Source: Clostridium culturomicium
GTDB taxonomy: Bacteria > Bacillota > Clostridia > Clostridiales > Clostridiaceae
Reading direction: 5' to 3'
NCBI RefSeq assembly: GCF_000821305.1
Contig: NZ_CCXK01000014.1
Coordinates: 563,017-627,016 of the forward strand
DNA: 64,000 bases
Part shown: positions 1 to 7,117 of the stretch, piece by piece
Layout: each line of letters opens with the position of its first letter
Position numbering within the stretch: the first letter of the stretch is position 1
The notes under the pieces: generated by a model
The model's input: only the letters and a program-made list of their open reading frames with translations
Database searches by the model: none
What the model was told of the DNA's origin: nothing
Program-made: the position numbers and the translations under genes

Positions 1-191
1 GAAACAATGCTTATTAGTTTTTTATTTTTTACTTTATTTCCTATTGTACTCCCCATCCTTAACATTATTACGTATTTATATCTATTCACTAATTATGAAG
101 TTTAGTAGTGTTTTTTCTAATTTATATAACTATTATAATTTAGAATATAAGTTTACGGTCAAATGCCTTACAAATACCTTATCTGCATAAT

Positions 192-225
192 AAAAAACAA
201 ACTCCAGCTTTGAAGTTTGTTTTTT
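192..225 (-). terminator. Terminator of the Na/Pi cotransporter-family gene
   Basis: A 12-bp perfect inverted repeat (arms 192-203 and 214-225, 10-nt loop) lies about 30 nt after the stop codon of the leftward gene. The stem is AT-rich and carries A/T runs at both ends, so it ends in a U-tract on either strand. Bases 1-191 hold nothing I can recognise. Confidence 0.75.
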
Positions 226-255
226 AACTCAGTATTATGTTATGTATATTGATTA

Positions 256-1875
256 CTAGTTGGCTATCATTCCAGCTATATTCATTGAGTGGTCTCCGAC
301 TCTCTCTAAGTTACTTATTAAATCTAAGAATACAGCACCTACTACTGCATCACATTTACCTGAATTTAATCTTCTTATATGTGACATACGTAAATCCTTT
401 TCTAAAACGTCTATTCTATCTTCAAGTTCACTTACTTTTTCTACCTTTACATTATCATATTCTTTAAAACACTCAATGCTCATTTCTAATGCATTAGTAG
501 TATACTTAAACATGTTCTTTAATTCTTCAAGGGCTTCTTCAGATATTTGAAGCTCCTTTGATATTCTTTCACTAGTTAAATCTGCAATATTTTCAGCGTG
601 GTCTCCTATACGTTCTATGTCATTTACTACATGGAAGTATGCACCTACACAGTTCTTTTGCTCTTCACTTAGTTCTGAATTCGAAAGCTTAACTAAAAAT
701 CTTGTTATATCATGGTTAAGAATATTAATTATCTTCTCATTTTCATAAACTTTTTCTATTAATTGTTCATCCGCATTTTCAAAAGCAGTCATGGAAAGCT
801 CTAAATTTTCTCTTGCTTTTTCTGCCATTCTAATTATTTCATTTGTAGTTTGTCCAAATGCAATTGCTGGTGTTTCAAGCAATCTATCGTCTACATACAT
901 TAATCCAGCTACATCTTTCTCATCCTCCCCTGGAAGAAGCTTATTTACAAATGCTACTAAGTGTTTAATGAATGGTAATAAAATAATTGTATTAACTACA
1001 TTAAATAACGTATGAGCATTAGCAATTTGTTTAGCAACAGCAGCATCTCCACCTGTTGGACTAATTGCTAATATCATTCCTGTAACTATAGACATAGGAA
1101 TTATTAAGAATATTATCGTCCCTATTATTTTTATCGTTAAATGCAATAGTGCAGCTTTTTTAGCAGTTCTAGAAGTTCCTATACTTGATATTAATGCTGT
1201 TACACAGGTTCCAATATTATTTCCCAATAGTATTGGAATAGCCACTGATAATGGAAGAGTTCCAGCTTGAGCTAAAGCTACTAGTATTCCTGTTGACGCT
1301 GAAGAACTTTGAAGTACTGCAGTCATAATAGTTCCAATAAGAACTCCAAGAATTGTACGCCCTTCTAAGCTTAATATCAAATTATTAAATATATCTGATT
1401 CCTTAAGCGGCGCCATAGAGCTAGACATTAAGTTTAGTCCTAAGAATAATATTCCAAATCCTAGTACAATGTTTCCTATTTCTTTAACTTTTCTCTTCTT
1501 TGTAAATAAAACCATGCAAGCACCAATTGCTAAGAATATAGGTGCAAAATTATTAAACTTAAATGTTATTAATTGAGCTGTAATTGTAGTTCCAATGTTA
1601 GCTCCCATTATTACAGCTGCAGCTTGATATAAATTCATTAATCCTGCATTTACAAAACCAACCACCATAACTGTAGTAGCACTACTGCTTTGAATAATCG
1701 CAGTTACAATTGTTCCTGTAATTACACCCTTAATAGGATTAGATGTTAGCTTATCGAAGATGCCTTTTAGCTTGTCCCCCGCAGCATTCTCAAGACCATC
1801 TCCCATCATGTTCATACCATATAGGAATAATCCAAGTCCACCTAAAAGATTAATAATTGTAAATAAAGTGTCCAT
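256..1875 (-). CDS. Na/Pi cotransporter family protein with C-terminal PhoU-like domain
   Basis: This 539-residue membrane protein belongs to the NptA/PNaS family, which couples sodium entry to phosphate uptake. It has the two inverted family repeats, each with a QSSSA(T/S) motif (residues about 62-68 and 189-195) followed by a GxNIGT motif (GANIGT near 91, GNNIGT near 218). Hydrophobic segments fill roughly the first 320 residues. From about 340 to the end it is a soluble helical PhoU-like domain, as in many bacterial members, which may link transport to phosphate status. The start has a good Shine-Dalgarno sequence (CAGGAGGT). The gene stands alone with its own promoter and terminator. Phosphate is the family-level substrate and is not proved here, but Pho-box-like repeats upstream support it. 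Confidence 0.9.
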   Translation of the reverse strand: MDTLFTIINLLGGLGLFLYGMNMMGDGLENAAGDKLKGIFDKLTSNPIKGVITGTIVTAIIQSSSATTVMVVGFVNAGLMNLYQAAAVIMGANIGTTITAQLITFKFNNFAPIFLAIGACMVLFTKKRKVKEIGNIVLGFGILFLGLNLMSSSMAPLKESDIFNNLILSLEGRTILGVLIGTIMTAVLQSSSASTGILVALAQAGTLPLSVAIPILLGNNIGTCVTALISSIGTSRTAKKAALLHLTIKIIGTIIFLIIPMSIVTGMILAISPTGGDAAVAKQIANAHTLFNVVNTIILLPFIKHLVAFVNKLLPGEDEKDVAGLMYVDDRLLETPAIAFGQTTNEIIRMAEKARENLELSMTAFENADEQLIEKVYENEKIINILNHDITRFLVKLSNSELSEEQKNCVGAYFHVVNDIERIGDHAENIADLTSERISKELQISEEALEELKNMFKYTTNALEMSIECFKEYDNVKVEKVSELEDRIDVLEKDLRMSHIRRLNSGKCDAVVGAVFLDLISNLERVGDHSMNIAGMIAN

Positions 1876-1941
1876 TAATTTACCTCCTGGGCCTTCATAA
1901 AAAATATAAATATATTGTTAAGTCCTTAAAATTCCCTATTA

Positions 1942-1971
1942 ATAATACACTATATTCATCTCATAAGTTAA
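1942..1971 (-). promoter_or_regulatory. Candidate promoter of the Na/Pi cotransporter-family gene
   Basis: On the minus strand a TTAACT hexamer (complement of 1966-1971) and a TATTAT hexamer (complement of 1942-1947) are 18 bp apart. This is a reasonable -10 with a weak -35, as expected for an activator-dependent promoter. The -35 overlaps the TTAA repeat array immediately upstream. Confidence 0.5.
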
Positions 1972-2003
1972 GTTAATTTAACTTTTTTAACATGAATTTA
2001 ACA
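1968..2003. promoter_or_regulatory. Candidate Pho box (TTAACA repeats)
   Basis: On the plus strand two exact TTAACA hexamers start at 1987 and 1998, 11 bp apart, and related TTAACT and TTAAGT units start at 1978 and 1968. Directly repeated TTAACA-like hexamers with 11-bp periodicity are the known PhoP recognition pattern in low-GC Gram-positives. The array sits directly on and upstream of the -35 of a phosphate-transporter-family gene, which is the right place for PhoP activation. The repeats point away from the gene, and the 1978 unit is 9 rather than 11 bp from the next. Confidence 0.5.
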
Positions 2004-2040
2004 TTAGCATTTCAATTTTTAATATCCCTAAAACTATATA

Positions 2041-2068
2041 AAAAATCCCCCAGAATAATCTGAGGGAT
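2041..2068 (-). terminator. Terminator of oleate hydratase gene
   Basis: Inverted repeat ATCCCCCAG (2045-2053) / CTGAGGGAT (2060-2068) with one mismatch and a 6-nt loop. It is followed on the minus strand by five U residues and lies just after the stop codon at 2075. Confidence 0.85.
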
Positions 2069-2074
2069 CTTAGC

Positions 2075-3850
2075 TTAAATAACATTATATTCCTTTAATA
2101 ATTTTTCGATATCTGTTCCTTGAATTTTCTTTAGAACTTCCTTTAAGGCTAATTTTTCTTTAATTCCTAAGTGCATTTCTGTTATTTTCTTTCCATCTCT
2201 TAACTGAACTGTTGCATTTAATAAATCACGAATATCAAATACACTTCCCCAAACCTCTGGTACACCTCTATCAATATTTAATAAGGTATATACAGCTTCC
2301 ATTCCTGTACGCATTGAATATTCGGTAGTAAATATAGTATCTCTCTTGGTTTCTGCAAATTGACCTAAGAAAGCAAAGTTAACAGCTCCTTCTGGTACTA
2401 CAGATGGTCTATCACCAGCACTACGTGGCATAAAGAAAGCTGTAATGTATGGCATCATACATGGAATTGTATTAGCACTATTCTCTGCCATATCCTCTAT
2501 TTGATCTACTGGTACTCCAAGATGATATAACCATTCCATACAGATTTCCTTACCTGTACATTCTCTCATAGTCTTTTTAATAAAATTTCCTGGTTTATCA
2601 CTAAATAATCCATAAACCCATCCAACTAACTGACCATCTGGCTGTGAACGGAATTGTGGCTGACGATTGAAGGTCCAGCTAAGAAGCCAGTTTGAATCCT
2701 TTACTGTTACAATACCTCCTGTTACAACACCGCCACTAAAAGGATTTCTCTTACAGATATTTTCTACATATGGTGGTATTCTATCATCTAATGTAGTTAC
2801 AGTAGCTGACATCCAATTACTTTTCTCTGGATCATAACAGAATTTATCCGGGTTACCAAAGGCAGAATCTTGAGCTGCAATCTTACGCCACATATCCCAG
2901 CCTCCACCTGCTTTAATTTCCTTATTAAATGGTGCTGGTGCATGTTGACTACCTAAACTTGAATTTTCAACACACCCCCCATTAGTTATAAAAATTAAAT
3001 CATTCTCTGTTAAATCAATATAATCTGTTTTTCCTTCTGCTATTATCTCTATCCTTGAAGCTTGTTTTTTAGCTCCCTTAATATCAAATTCAACATTGAC
3101 AACTTTAGTATTGTAATGAAACTTAACATTATAAGACTCTAAATATTTTATCATTGGAAGAATCATTGATTCATATTGATTATACTTTGTAAATCTAAGA
3201 GCTTTAAAATCTGGAAGGCCACCTATGTGATGTATAAATCTCTTAATATATAGCTTCATCTCTAAAGCACTATGCCAGTTTTCAAAAGCAAACATAGTCC
3301 TCCAATATAACCAGAAGTTTGAGTTTAAAACCTCATCATCAAATACATCTGTAATACGCTTGTCATAAAGCTTCTCATCTGGTGTAAAGAATAATTCCAT
3401 AATCTCTATTGCACCTTTGTCTGATAATCCAAACTTTCCATCTGTATGGGCATCCTCACCACGATTTGTTGTTGCTCTCATAAGTGAATAATTAGGATCT
3501 TTTTTATTTAGCCAATAATACTCATCAAGTACACTTACACCTTCAGTTTCGATAGATGGGATTGAACGGAACAAGTCCCACATAACTTCAAAGTGGTTGT
3601 CCATTTCTCTACCACCACGCATAACATATCCTAAATTTTCATATAGATATCCATCACAAGCTCCTCCTGGGATAGGCTCCTTTTCTAATATATGAACTCG
3701 CTCTCCATTCATTTGACCATCTCTAACTAAATAACAAGCTGCAGTTAAAGCTGCCAACCCTGAGCCAATAATATATGCTGATTTATGTTCCACGCCTTCT
3801 GGCTTCTCTGGACGAGCAAATGCCTCATAATTTCCACTTGAATAATACAT
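2075..3850 (-). CDS. ohyA: Oleate hydratase (myosin-cross-reactive antigen family)
   Basis: This FAD-dependent enzyme hydrates the cis-9 double bond of oleate and related unsaturated fatty acids to 10-hydroxy acids, usually as a membrane-peripheral detoxifying enzyme in Gram-positives. The protein is 591 residues, the normal family length. It shows the N-terminal dinucleotide fold GSGLAALTAA (about residues 29-38), the EKEPIPGGACDG segment, and the family signature GGREMD, a region assigned to cofactor binding and catalysis. A start 15 bp further upstream is possible, but that ATG lies inside the ribosome binding site (ATGGAGG). The ATG at 3850, 8 nt after GGAGG, is the better start. The upstream gene encodes a TetR-type regulator and the two probably form a regulatory pair. 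Confidence 0.93.
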   Translation of the reverse strand: MYYSSGNYEAFARPEKPEGVEHKSAYIIGSGLAALTAACYLVRDGQMNGERVHILEKEPIPGGACDGYLYENLGYVMRGGREMDNHFEVMWDLFRSIPSIETEGVSVLDEYYWLNKKDPNYSLMRATTNRGEDAHTDGKFGLSDKGAIEIMELFFTPDEKLYDKRITDVFDDEVLNSNFWLYWRTMFAFENWHSALEMKLYIKRFIHHIGGLPDFKALRFTKYNQYESMILPMIKYLESYNVKFHYNTKVVNVEFDIKGAKKQASRIEIIAEGKTDYIDLTENDLIFITNGGCVENSSLGSQHAPAPFNKEIKAGGGWDMWRKIAAQDSAFGNPDKFCYDPEKSNWMSATVTTLDDRIPPYVENICKRNPFSGGVVTGGIVTVKDSNWLLSWTFNRQPQFRSQPDGQLVGWVYGLFSDKPGNFIKKTMRECTGKEICMEWLYHLGVPVDQIEDMAENSANTIPCMMPYITAFFMPRSAGDRPSVVPEGAVNFAFLGQFAETKRDTIFTTEYSMRTGMEAVYTLLNIDRGVPEVWGSVFDIRDLLNATVQLRDGKKITEMHLGIKEKLALKEVLKKIQGTDIEKLLKEYNVI

Positions 3851-3922
3851 AAAATCTACCTCCATTTTTCAATCAAATTATCTCCTTATCTATATATTAC
3901 TCTCGTCAAAAATAACTTCTAT

Positions 3923-3973
3923 AAACAATAAAAGCTAGTTGATTAAACTTTAATCAACTAGCTTTTATTGTTT
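3923..3973. terminator. 25-bp perfect palindrome between TetR gene and ohyA: terminator and possible operator
   Basis: Two perfectly complementary 25-bp arms (3923-3947 and 3949-3973) flank a single central base. The element lies 15 bp after the stop of the TetR-type gene and about 70 bp before the ohyA start. Its ends are U-rich, so it can terminate the regulator transcript. A one-base loop is poor for an RNA hairpin, however, and a long symmetric palindrome is what a dimeric TetR-type repressor binds. The core GTTGATTAAA-C-TTTAATCAAC could be the operator for ohyA. Confidence 0.6.
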
Positions 3974-3987
3974 ATATTTTTATCATT

Positions 3988-4563
3988 TTATTCCTTATGA
4001 TGAATTTTATCTATTCTATATTTATCTAAAGCTTTTGCAACATCCCCTTCTATCAATAAACTCAATCTCTCCACTATATCCTCCGGCTTTTCCCTCATAT
4101 CGTCTTTAATCCAATCTAACATTAAACCAACAAAGGCAAATTTATAAAAATTAGCAATAAACTTCTTATCAACTTCTTTAACCTTCATCCCCTGTGCCTG
4201 ATCCTCTACAACATCTATCAGTAGCTTATATGTAATCTTATATAAATACAGCTCTACCTGCTCTCTGCTCACTGAACGATAAACATTCATAATAAAAGGT
4301 TTATTATCTAACACAGCATTAAAAATTTGAAGCAATCCCTGCTGCCAAGTATCGTAAGTCTTTTTACCATTTAAGGCTCTTGAAGCATCTTCCTCACAAG
4401 ACCACTCTACTAAATCATATATATCCTTAAAATGATAATAAAAAGTCATTCTATTCATCCCGCAATCATCGGTAATATCGTTTATTGTAATTTTATCTAA
4501 AGGCTTCTTAAGAAGCATATTCTTCAACGAAGCCTCTAAAGCTCGTTTTGTAACTTGTGACAT
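3988..4563 (-). CDS. TetR/AcrR family transcriptional regulator
   Basis: A 191-residue protein with an N-terminal helix-turn-helix (about residues 23-45, containing ITINDITDDCGMNRMTFYYH) characteristic of TetR-type repressors. It is followed by an all-helical ligand/dimer domain resembling the DhaS-like subgroup. The FYYHF segment of the recognition helix is classic. The start ATG follows GGAGG by 7 nt. It lies directly upstream of oleate hydratase in the same orientation, so it probably controls that gene, perhaps in response to fatty acids or acyl-CoA. The ligand is inference only. Confidence 0.85.
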   Translation of the reverse strand: MSQVTKRALEASLKNMLLKKPLDKITINDITDDCGMNRMTFYYHFKDIYDLVEWSCEEDASRALNGKKTYDTWQQGLLQIFNAVLDNKPFIMNVYRSVSREQVELYLYKITYKLLIDVVEDQAQGMKVKEVDKKFIANFYKFAFVGLMLDWIKDDMREKPEDIVERLSLLIEGDVAKALDKYRIDKIHHKE

Positions 4564-4891
4564 ATTAATACCTCCAAATATCTATAAAAAAATATTAATA
4601 ACTTTATCACTATATTACATTAAATACTTACTATCTATAATAAAATCCTTAAATATTTCACTTAATCTTTACAACTTTCCATAGACCTATAGTCAAATAA
4701 AAATAACCATATCTATATTCTCTGTTAATTTTTACATTTTGCTTAACCTTCTGTATAATATTTATGTTTGAGCATGCCTTAACTTCTCATACACATTATT
4801 AATATGTTTCATTAACACTTCATGATTTCCAACTAACTATATCTTATTTATATAATGATTAAGTAGTTTTATTAGCATCCAATAAAACACA
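4564..4891. other. Gene-free AT-rich spacer upstream of the TetR gene
   Basis: No open frame with a ribosome binding site is seen on either strand. It must contain the promoter of the TetR-type gene. A weak candidate is TTAAGT with TATTAT 17 bp away at about 4632-4660 on the minus strand. I see no repeat or structured RNA here apart from the neighbouring terminator. Confidence 0.4.
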
Positions 4892-4919
4892 AAGGCTATG
4901 CGCTTAAGCACATAGCCTT
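4892..4919 (-). terminator. Terminator of the DUF3892 gene
   Basis: Inverted repeat AAGGCTATG (4892-4900) / CATAGCCTT (4911-4919). The stem extends inward through further pairs (about 12 bp with one G-U) to a TTAA loop, and a U-rich run follows on the minus strand. It lies 11 bp after the stop of the DUF3892 gene. Confidence 0.8.
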
Positions 4920-4929
4920 AACTCTTAAA

Positions 4930-5148
4930 TTATAATTGTGGTAAATCTTTTAATGAATAGTTATCTTCGCCTCTTTTACTTTTTATACTTTCTTCACCAG
5001 CTCTATTGGTGAAGGTTTGAAGTCCTTCAATTTCTCCTGACTTAATTCCAGCCAAGCACTGGTTATGATCTAGTACTTTCCCATCTTCTGTTTGATAAGC
5101 AATAATTCTATCCTCTTCATCTCTTTTAGTGGCAATTATTCTAGTCAT
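4930..5148 (-). CDS. DUF3892 domain-containing small protein
   Basis: A 72-residue acidic protein with no signal peptide or membrane segment. It matches the DUF3892 pattern: an N-terminal TRIIATKRDEEDRI strand, then a K/V-x-D-x-x-x-C/A helix and a C-terminal N-R-x-G-x-x-x-I-K-S stretch. The function of the family is unknown. The gene is monocistronic, with a plausible promoter about 100 bp upstream, a GAAAGAAGGAAA ribosome binding site and its own terminator. The roughly 100-nt leader contains a long imperfect hairpin (5205-5240). Confidence 0.8.
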   Translation of the reverse strand: MTRIIATKRDEEDRIIAYQTEDGKVLDHNQCLAGIKSGEIEGLQTFTNRAGEESIKSKRGEDNYSLKDLPQL

Positions 5149-5204
5149 AATTGATTTCCTTCTTTCCTAAGTATTCGTAACCCCTTCACGGTATTAAATC
5201 TTTT

Positions 5205-5240
5205 AGCATAACTAACTTAATCCTAGAAGTTAACTATGCT
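5205..5240 (-). repeat. Imperfect hairpin in the leader of the DUF3892 gene
   Basis: Arms 5205-5218 and 5227-5240 are complementary at 12 of 14 positions with an 8-nt loop. The element lies between the candidate promoter and the start codon, so it would be in the 5' untranslated RNA. There is no U-tract after it on the minus strand, so it is not a simple terminator. Confidence 0.45.
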
Positions 5241-5247
5241 TGTATAT

Positions 5248-5277
5248 ATTATCTTCAAAAACTAAAATATAATACAA
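5248..5277 (-). promoter_or_regulatory. Candidate sigma-A promoter of the DUF3892 gene
   Basis: TTGTAT (complement of 5272-5277) and GATAAT (complement of 5248-5253) are separated by 18 bp. The start codon is about 100 bp downstream. Confidence 0.5.
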
Positions 5278-5283
5278 AAATAT

Positions 5284-5317
5284 AAAAAAACCTTGGAACT
5301 ATAAAATTCCAAGGTTT
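5284..5317 (-). terminator. Terminator of rplM-rpsI
   Basis: Perfect 11-bp stem (5288-5298 / 5307-5317) with an 8-nt loop, followed on the minus strand by seven U residues. It lies about 27 bp after the rpsI stop. Confidence 0.9.
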
Positions 5318-5343
5318 GTATAAATATGTTTCTGATCGAAATA

Positions 5344-5736
5344 TTATCTCTTAGAGAACTGAGAAGCTCTTCTAGCTTTCTTAAGACCGTATTTCTTTCT
5401 TTCTTTCATTCTTGGGTCTCTTGTTAAGAATCCAGCTTTTTTAAGTTCTGGTCTTAAGCTCTCGTCAGCTTTTAATAAAGCTCTAGAGATTCCGTGTCTG
5501 ATAGCTCCAGCTTGACCTGTGTATCCACCACCGTGAACATTAACTAAAACGTCGAATTTATCTTTAGTTCCAGTTAAAACTAATGGTTGGTTAACTACAT
5601 ATTTTAAAGTATCTAATCCAAAGTAGTTATCCATATCTCTTTTATTTATTACAACTTTACCTTCGCCTGGTACAAGTCTTACTCTAGCAACTGATTTCTT
5701 TCTTCTACCTGTTCCAAAATGTTGAACTTTTGCCAT
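5344..5736 (-). CDS. rpsI: 30S ribosomal protein S9
   Basis: S9 (130 residues) sits in the head of the small subunit, and its C-terminal tail reaches the P-site tRNA. The basic C-terminus ending SKR, the HGGGYTGQAGAIRHGI core and the length are all standard. It is the last gene of the rplM-rpsI pair. The gap to rplM is 31 bp and contains a strong AAGGAGG ribosome binding site. A terminator follows immediately. Confidence 0.98.
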   Translation of the reverse strand: MAKVQHFGTGRRKKSVARVRLVPGEGKVVINKRDMDNYFGLDTLKYVVNQPLVLTGTKDKFDVLVNVHGGGYTGQAGAIRHGISRALLKADESLRPELKKAGFLTRDPRMKERKKYGLKKARRASQFSKR

Positions 5737-5767
5737 TGTTTATTCCTCCTTACAATAATACTATTTA

Positions 5768-6202
5768 TTAGTATTTTAACTCTAATACTTCTGGTTTTTG
5801 AGCGTGGTTATTGTGCTCTGCTCCTCTGTAAACAGTTAGCTTCTTAGCCATTTGTCTTCCAAGAACTCCTTTTGGAAGCATTCTTCTTACAGCTTCTTCG
5901 AAAACGAACTCTGGCTTTTTAGCTAAAGCTTCTCTGTAAGGTGTCTCTTTTAATCCGCCTGGATATAAAGAGTGATGTCTTAACATTTTTTGATCTAATT
6001 TCTTACCTGTTAAAACGATTTTCTCTGCGTTAACAACTATTACGTAATCTCCACAATCAACGTTTGGAGTAAATTCTGGTTTATTTTTACCTCTTAATAT
6101 AGAAGCGATTTGGCTTGCTGCTCTACCTAAAGTCATTCCTTCAACGTCAACAACATACCATTTTTTTTGAATTTCGCCTGGTTTAGCTAAGTATGATTTC
6201 AT
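5768..6202 (-). CDS. rplM: 50S ribosomal protein L13
   Basis: L13 (144 residues) is an early-assembly protein of the large subunit. The start is placed at the ATG preceded by GGGAGGT with 6-nt spacing, giving the normal N-terminus MKSYLAKPGE. A longer frame up to 6259 has no support and would run through the leader hairpin. Core motifs include the LGRAASQIASILRGK segment and the GDYVIVVNAEKI strand. It is first in the rplM-rpsI operon, with a consensus promoter and a probable L13-type autoregulatory leader. Confidence 0.98.
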   Translation of the reverse strand: MKSYLAKPGEIQKKWYVVDVEGMTLGRAASQIASILRGKNKPEFTPNVDCGDYVIVVNAEKIVLTGKKLDQKMLRHHSLYPGGLKETPYREALAKKPEFVFEEAVRRMLPKGVLGRQMAKKLTVYRGAEHNNHAQKPEVLELKY

Positions 6203-6244
6203 TTGATTACCTCCCTGATTTTTAACAAATAATAATATATGATA

Positions 6245-6267
6245 AAGATCCGGGGCCATTGGATCTT
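6245..6267 (-). promoter_or_regulatory. Candidate L13-type leader hairpin upstream of rplM
   Basis: The transcript between the promoter and the rplM start is about 110 nt and carries a hairpin with a perfect 7-bp stem (AAGATCC/GGATCTT) and a 9-nt loop containing GGCCCC. It is one of the few GC-rich spots in the region. Leader RNAs upstream of rplM that let L13 control its own operon are described in Firmicutes. I infer that this is the local version from position and structure. Confidence 0.55.
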
Positions 6268-6320
6268 ACTCACAAATTTTATTTCATCATTATTCTATAC
6301 GAATTATACGAACAAAATTT

Positions 6321-6349
6321 ATTATAATACAATTTACCGGGTGTGTCAA
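6321..6349 (-). promoter_or_regulatory. Consensus sigma-A promoter of rplM-rpsI
   Basis: A perfect TTGACA (complement of 6344-6349) and a perfect TATAAT (complement of 6321-6326) are separated by exactly 17 bp. The expected transcription start is near 6314. This separates rplM-rpsI from the upstream truA. Confidence 0.92.
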
Positions 6350-6364
6350 CACATTTTATTATTA

Positions 6365-7099
6365 TTAATAATAAACTTCAAATAAGCACAACCCTTGTGG
6401 TGGACAAGTTTTTCCCGCTCTTTTGCGTTCTTTGCTTTCCAGTATTATTTTAATATCAGACGGCTCTTTTTTGCCAATTCCAACATCAATTAATGTTCCT
6501 ACTATAATTCTTACCATATTATATAAAAATCCATCAGCAGCTATATAAATTTTTATATATTCATTTTCTTGCACAACTTCTAATTTAGTTATTGTTCTTA
6601 CTGTGGTTTTCACTGAGCTTCCTAAATTTCTAAAAGCTTCAAAATCATGAGTACCAACAAAAAATTCTGCTGCTTCTTTCATTCTATCTATATTTAATTC
6701 ATGCTTAACATGATATGCAAAATTTCTGCACATGGGCATCCTGCTTTTCGTATTCACAATAGTATAAGAATACATCTTTCCTACACAGTTGTATCTAGCA
6801 TGAAATGATTCATCTACCTCTGCTGAATCTATAACTGCAATATCCTCTGGAAGATGAAAATTCAATGCTTCCCGAAAACTTTCCGCTGGAATCCTGCTTT
6901 TAGTCGTGAAATTACATACATATCTCTTAGCATGAACCTTGCTGTCTGTCCTGCTGCATCCAATGATGCTTGCTTCTTCTTTCGTTAATTTACTTAGAGC
7001 TTCTTCAACAGCTCCTTGAACAGTAATTCCTTTAGGCTGCTTCTGCCATCCTAAATAATTAGTTCCATCATATTCTAGTGTTAACTTAATATTTCTCAT
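6365..7099 (-). CDS. truA: tRNA pseudouridine(38-40) synthase
   Basis: TruA converts uridines 38, 39 and 40 of the anticodon arm to pseudouridine. The protein is 244 residues from the ATG at 7099, which gives the family N-terminus MRNIKLTLEYDGTNYLGWQ. The longer reading starts with TTG at 7117 inside the ribosome binding site. The catalytic aspartate is Asp52, in the sequence CSRTDSKVHA. Most TruA proteins read GRTDAGVHA here, so this is a slightly divergent motif, as is common in clostridial copies. It follows ecfT by 18 bp and ends a long operon. A short ATG at 7108 is an alternative start. Confidence 0.93.
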   Translation of the reverse strand: MRNIKLTLEYDGTNYLGWQKQPKGITVQGAVEEALSKLTKEEASIIGCSRTDSKVHAKRYVCNFTTKSRIPAESFREALNFHLPEDIAVIDSAEVDESFHARYNCVGKMYSYTIVNTKSRMPMCRNFAYHVKHELNIDRMKEAAEFFVGTHDFEAFRNLGSSVKTTVRTITKLEVVQENEYIKIYIAADGFLYNMVRIIVGTLIDVGIGKKEPSDIKIILESKERKRAGKTCPPQGLCLFEVYY

Positions 7100-7117
7100 A
7101 AATATCATCTTCCTCAA

